From the NCBI GenBank assembly GCA_023430825.1, contig JAEYYL010000075.1, positions 1-8,416 on the forward strand: a DNA stretch of 8,416 nucleotides, given 5' to 3'. Source of the stretch: Verrucomicrobiota bacterium (GTDB lineage: Bacteria; Verrucomicrobiota; Verrucomicrobiia; Opitutales; Opitutaceae). The notes under the pieces are model-generated. The model ran no database searches. It was not told the origin of the DNA and worked only from the letters and a program-made list of their open reading frames with translations. Shown here piece by piece: positions 6,352 through 8,416 of this stretch (its first letter is position 1; each line of letters starts with the position of its first letter). Both the position numbers and the translations under genes were made by a program.

Positions 6352-7353
6352 CTAACCCGCCGCCTCGGCGCGCCGCGCCTTCCAGGCCCAGTATTTCGCG
6401 ATCAGGATGCTGATTTCGTAGAGGATATAGAGCGGGATCGCCATCGCCACCTGCGTGATGACTTCCGGCGTCGTCAGAAACGCGCCCATCACCAGCGAGA
6501 GCACCACCACGTGCCGGCGGTAGTGGCCCAGCTGCTCGGCGGTCAACAGCCCCATCTTCACCATGAGCAGGACCACGATCGGAAACTGAAAACCCACGCC
6601 CATGCCGACGATGAACTTCGTGACGAAACCGATATACGACTCCGCCCGCCAGTCATAGGCCTCGAAACCCATCAGTTGCGAATACTCGACCGAGGCATGC
6701 AGCGCGATCGGCAGCAGCAGGAAATACGTCATCGCCACGCCGGTGAGAAACAGCAGCAGGCCCCAGCCCGCCCATTGGTAGAGCACGCTGCGCTCGCGCA
6801 TGTTGAGCGCCGGCAGGAAAAACTGGCCCATGAAATAAATCCAGAACGGGGCCGCCACGATCAGCGCGCCGTAGATCGCCACCCGAAACGCCACGAAAAA
6901 CGCCTCCGCCGGACTCAGGTTGTGCAACCGCACCCGCAGGTTCCCCGCGTCCTCGACCGGCGGTAGCGTCTTGAGCGTCGCCACCTGCTGCCCGGCGATT
7001 TCCGAGACACCGATTTCGTAGATGACTTGCGGCGCTTCGCCCTCCGGAAATCCCGCGAACTGCTCCCGACTGACCTGATACGGCCCGAGTTGCGTCCCGC
7101 CGATCATGAACGTGACCGTCGGCTTCGGATTCTGAAAAAGATCGATGTTCCGCAGCGGATACTCGAGGAGCATCACGATCTTGTCGGCGATCAACAGGCA
7201 CACGATCACCGCCAGCCCGATCGCAATCGCGGAACGCAGGAGGGCCGTGCGCAGGTCCTTCAGGTGGTCCCAAAACGATTTCTTCACGCCGGCATCGTCG
7301 TCCGGCAATTCGTCAGCGTCGGTCATGAGCGAAAAAAGGACAGTTCCGCCCAC
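6352..7353 (-). CDS. tatC: Sec-independent (twin-arginine) protein translocase subunit TatC, long form
   Basis: TatC is the inner-membrane receptor that binds twin-arginine signal peptides and assembles the Tat pore for folded proteins. The 333-residue product is longer than the usual roughly 250. Landmarks are FWDHLKDLRTALLRS (28-41) before the first membrane helix, SPAEAFFVAFRVA (147-159) at the second, PALNMRERS (181-189) with Glu187 matching E. coli Glu103, FQFPIVVLL (255-263), and LTTPEVITQVAMAIPLYILYE (293-313). Between Pro66 and Ser147 the first periplasmic loop carries about 60 extra residues. Position 256 is Gln where E. coli has Glu170. A GTG start at 7351-7353 has a good Shine-Dalgarno; an in-frame ATG at 7324-7326 (324 residues, MTDADEL) has none but gives a more typical N terminus. 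No tatA or tatB is nearby. fcl lies 51 bp upstream. Confidence 0.95.
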   Translation of the reverse strand: MGGTVLFSLMTDADELPDDDAGVKKSFWDHLKDLRTALLRSAIAIGLAVIVCLLIADKIVMLLEYPLRNIDLFQNPKPTVTFMIGGTQLGPYQVSREQFAGFPEGEAPQVIYEIGVSEIAGQQVATLKTLPPVEDAGNLRVRLHNLSPAEAFFVAFRVAIYGALIVAAPFWIYFMGQFFLPALNMRERSVLYQWAGWGLLLFLTGVAMTYFLLLPIALHASVEYSQLMGFEAYDWRAESYIGFVTKFIVGMGVGFQFPIVVLLMVKMGLLTAEQLGHYRRHVVVLSLVMGAFLTTPEVITQVAMAIPLYILYEISILIAKYWAWKARRAEAAG

Positions 7354-7357
7354 GCCG

Positions 7358-7365
7358 CTCCCCTT
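7358..7365 (-). promoter_or_regulatory. Shine-Dalgarno supporting the GTG start of tatC
   Basis: On the minus strand AAGGGGAG lies 4 bases before the GTG at 7351-7353. The alternative ATG nine codons downstream is preceded only by a T-rich stretch with no ribosome-binding motif. This favours the GTG start. A 5-bp stem GCCGG/CCGGC (7379-7392, loop CCCA) sits just upstream, between fcl and tatC. Confidence 0.55.
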
Positions 7366-7404
7366 CGCAAGCTAAAGCGCCGGCCCACCGGCGGCGCCCA
7401 CCAC

Positions 7405-8340
7405 TCAACTCCTGAGCGTGCCGGCCGCCTGCTCCGCCAGAAAAGAGGCGTAAGTCCGCGCCACGCCTTCGCGTAGGCTGAGCTTTGCCCGCCAGCCGAG
7501 ACCGGCGAGACGGGAGACGTCCATGAGCTTCCGCGGTGTGCCATCGGGTTTCGACGCATCCCAAACGATCCGGCCGGTGAATCCAGTCACTTCCGCGACC
7601 GTCTCGGTCAATTCCTTGATCGTCACATCCGTGCCCGTGCCGACGTTGATCCAGTCGGGCGGGTTGTCGAGTTGCAGCAGGAAAGCGCACGCGTCGGCCA
7701 GTTCGTCGACGTGCAGGAACTCGCGGCGCGGCGCCCCGGTGCCCCACGCCGTGACCTCGGGCCGCCCCGCGATCTTCGCCTCGTGGAACTTCCGGATCAG
7801 CGCCGGCAGCACGTGCGAGTTCTGCAAATGGTAGTTGTCGCCCGGCCCGTAAAGGTTCGTCGGCATCGCCGAGTGAAACAGCACGCCGTATTGCTTTCGG
7901 TAATACTCGCAGAGCTTCAATCCCGCGATCTTCGCGATCGCGTAGGCCTCGTTCGTCGGCTCGAGCGCGCTCGACAGCAGGCAGTCCTCCGGCATCGGCT
8001 GCGGCGCGTGCTTCGGGTAAATGCACGAGCTGCCCAGGAACAGCAGCCGCTTCACGCCATGGCGATACGCCGCATGCACCGCGTTCGCCGCGACCATCAT
8101 GTTGTCGTAGATGAACTCGGCCGGATACGTGTGGTTGGCGTGAATCCCACCGACCTTCGCCGCCGCGATGATCGCGACGTCGGGCTGCTCGGTCGCATAA
8201 AAGCGGTCCACCGCCACTTGGTCGGTGAGTTCGACCTCGCGGCGCGTGCGCGTCACGATCGAGACGCCCGCCTCGCGGGAGAACCGCCGCACGAGCGCGG
8301 AGCCCACCATCCCCTGATGTCCGGCAATATAAAGTTTCAT
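7405..8340 (-). CDS. fcl: GDP-L-fucose synthase (GDP-4-keto-6-deoxy-D-mannose epimerase/reductase)
   Basis: This cytoplasmic NADPH-dependent enzyme makes GDP-L-fucose from GDP-4-keto-6-deoxy-D-mannose, supplying fucose for surface polysaccharide. The 311 residues match the family's length. The Rossmann dinucleotide motif is AGHQGMVGSA (residues 6-15). The E. coli active-site residues map without gaps at an offset of three: Ser104 and Cys106 in GSSCIYP, Tyr133 and Lys137 in YAIAK, and His176 in NSHVLPAL. AAAKVGGIHANHTYPAEFIYDN, split here only by ordinary substitutions, and DASKPDGTPRK (261-271) are further signatures. The ATG at 8338-8340 gives the standard N terminus and has a weak AGGA 3 bases upstream. 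The usual partner gmd (GDP-mannose dehydratase) is not within the 76 bp to the right edge and may lie beyond it. tatC follows 51 bp downstream, so co-transcription is possible without a functional link. Confidence 0.96.
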   Translation of the reverse strand: MKLYIAGHQGMVGSALVRRFSREAGVSIVTRTRREVELTDQVAVDRFYATEQPDVAIIAAAKVGGIHANHTYPAEFIYDNMMVAANAVHAAYRHGVKRLLFLGSSCIYPKHAPQPMPEDCLLSSALEPTNEAYAIAKIAGLKLCEYYRKQYGVLFHSAMPTNLYGPGDNYHLQNSHVLPALIRKFHEAKIAGRPEVTAWGTGAPRREFLHVDELADACAFLLQLDNPPDWINVGTGTDVTIKELTETVAEVTGFTGRIVWDASKPDGTPRKLMDVSRLAGLGWRAKLSLREGVARTYASFLAEQAAGTLRS

Positions 8341-8377
8341 AGGTCCTGCGAGGTTGCTTCGCGGTTGAGCTGCTGCA

Positions 8378-8404
8378 TGGAGCCGCGGCGCCTTCGCCGC
8401 GGCT
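8378..8404. repeat. GC-rich palindromic repeat (GCCGCGGCG family), copy 2, in the fcl leader
   Basis: AGCCGCGGCG (8381-8390) and CGCCGCGGCT (8395-8404) form a perfect 10-bp stem with the 4-base loop CCTT. It lies 41-64 bases upstream of the fcl start codon. The stretch 8378-8392 is identical to 3271-3285. It could be an interspersed repeat, and if transcribed it would place a very stable stem in the fcl 5' leader or end the preceding transcript. Confidence 0.65.
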
Positions 8405-8416
8405 TGGCTCGCCCCC

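Noticed and set aside
7379..7392. Terminator between fcl and tatC
   Set aside because: The stem is only 5 bp and lacks a T-run. In DNA this GC-rich such stems are common by chance.

Overview
The window (about 8.4 kb, high GC, strongly C/G-biased codon third positions) looks like a chromosomal segment of a Gram-negative bacterium of the PVC group, most likely Verrucomicrobia near Opitutaceae. This is inferred from gene content and from intergenic spacers full of short palindromic interspersed repeats. No marker gene in the window proves it. There is no sign of a plasmid, prophage, transposase, CRISPR array, tRNA or rRNA.

Left part (1-3002, plus strand): a pyruvate dehydrogenase operon. It holds the 3' end of pdhA (E1 alpha, TPP-binding), complete pdhB (E1 beta) and complete pdhC (E2, dihydrolipoyl acetyltransferase with one lipoyl domain). 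Gaps are only 48 and 50 bp, and neither pdhB nor pdhC has a recognisable Shine-Dalgarno sequence. Together with an E3 (lpd) that is not in this window, these convert pyruvate to acetyl-CoA. The variable linker of E2 contains an in-frame palindromic sequence that looks like a mobile repeat captured as coding sequence.

Middle spacer (3003-3476): a 474-bp gap between convergent genes with no credible gene. It is a mosaic of hairpins and interspersed-repeat-like units: a 136-bp element with imperfect terminal inverted repeats, a GC palindrome, a TTTGCG-type triplication and a degenerate heptamer array.

Right part (3477-8340, minus strand, transcribed right to left): fcl (GDP-L-fucose synthase), then tatC (Tat translocase core subunit with an unusually long first periplasmic loop), then a 902-residue membrane protein. 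The last has a protein-kinase fold in which the three main catalytic motifs are lost (a pseudokinase), three predicted membrane segments and a novel C-terminal domain predicted to be periplasmic. It is the least understood gene here. The fcl leader at the right edge carries a perfect 10-bp GC hairpin sharing a 15-bp core with a palindrome in the middle spacer.

No complete new defence or mobile system is visible. The most notable items are the pseudokinase, the coding-sequence-embedded repeat, the repeat-mosaic spacer and the expanded TatC loop.
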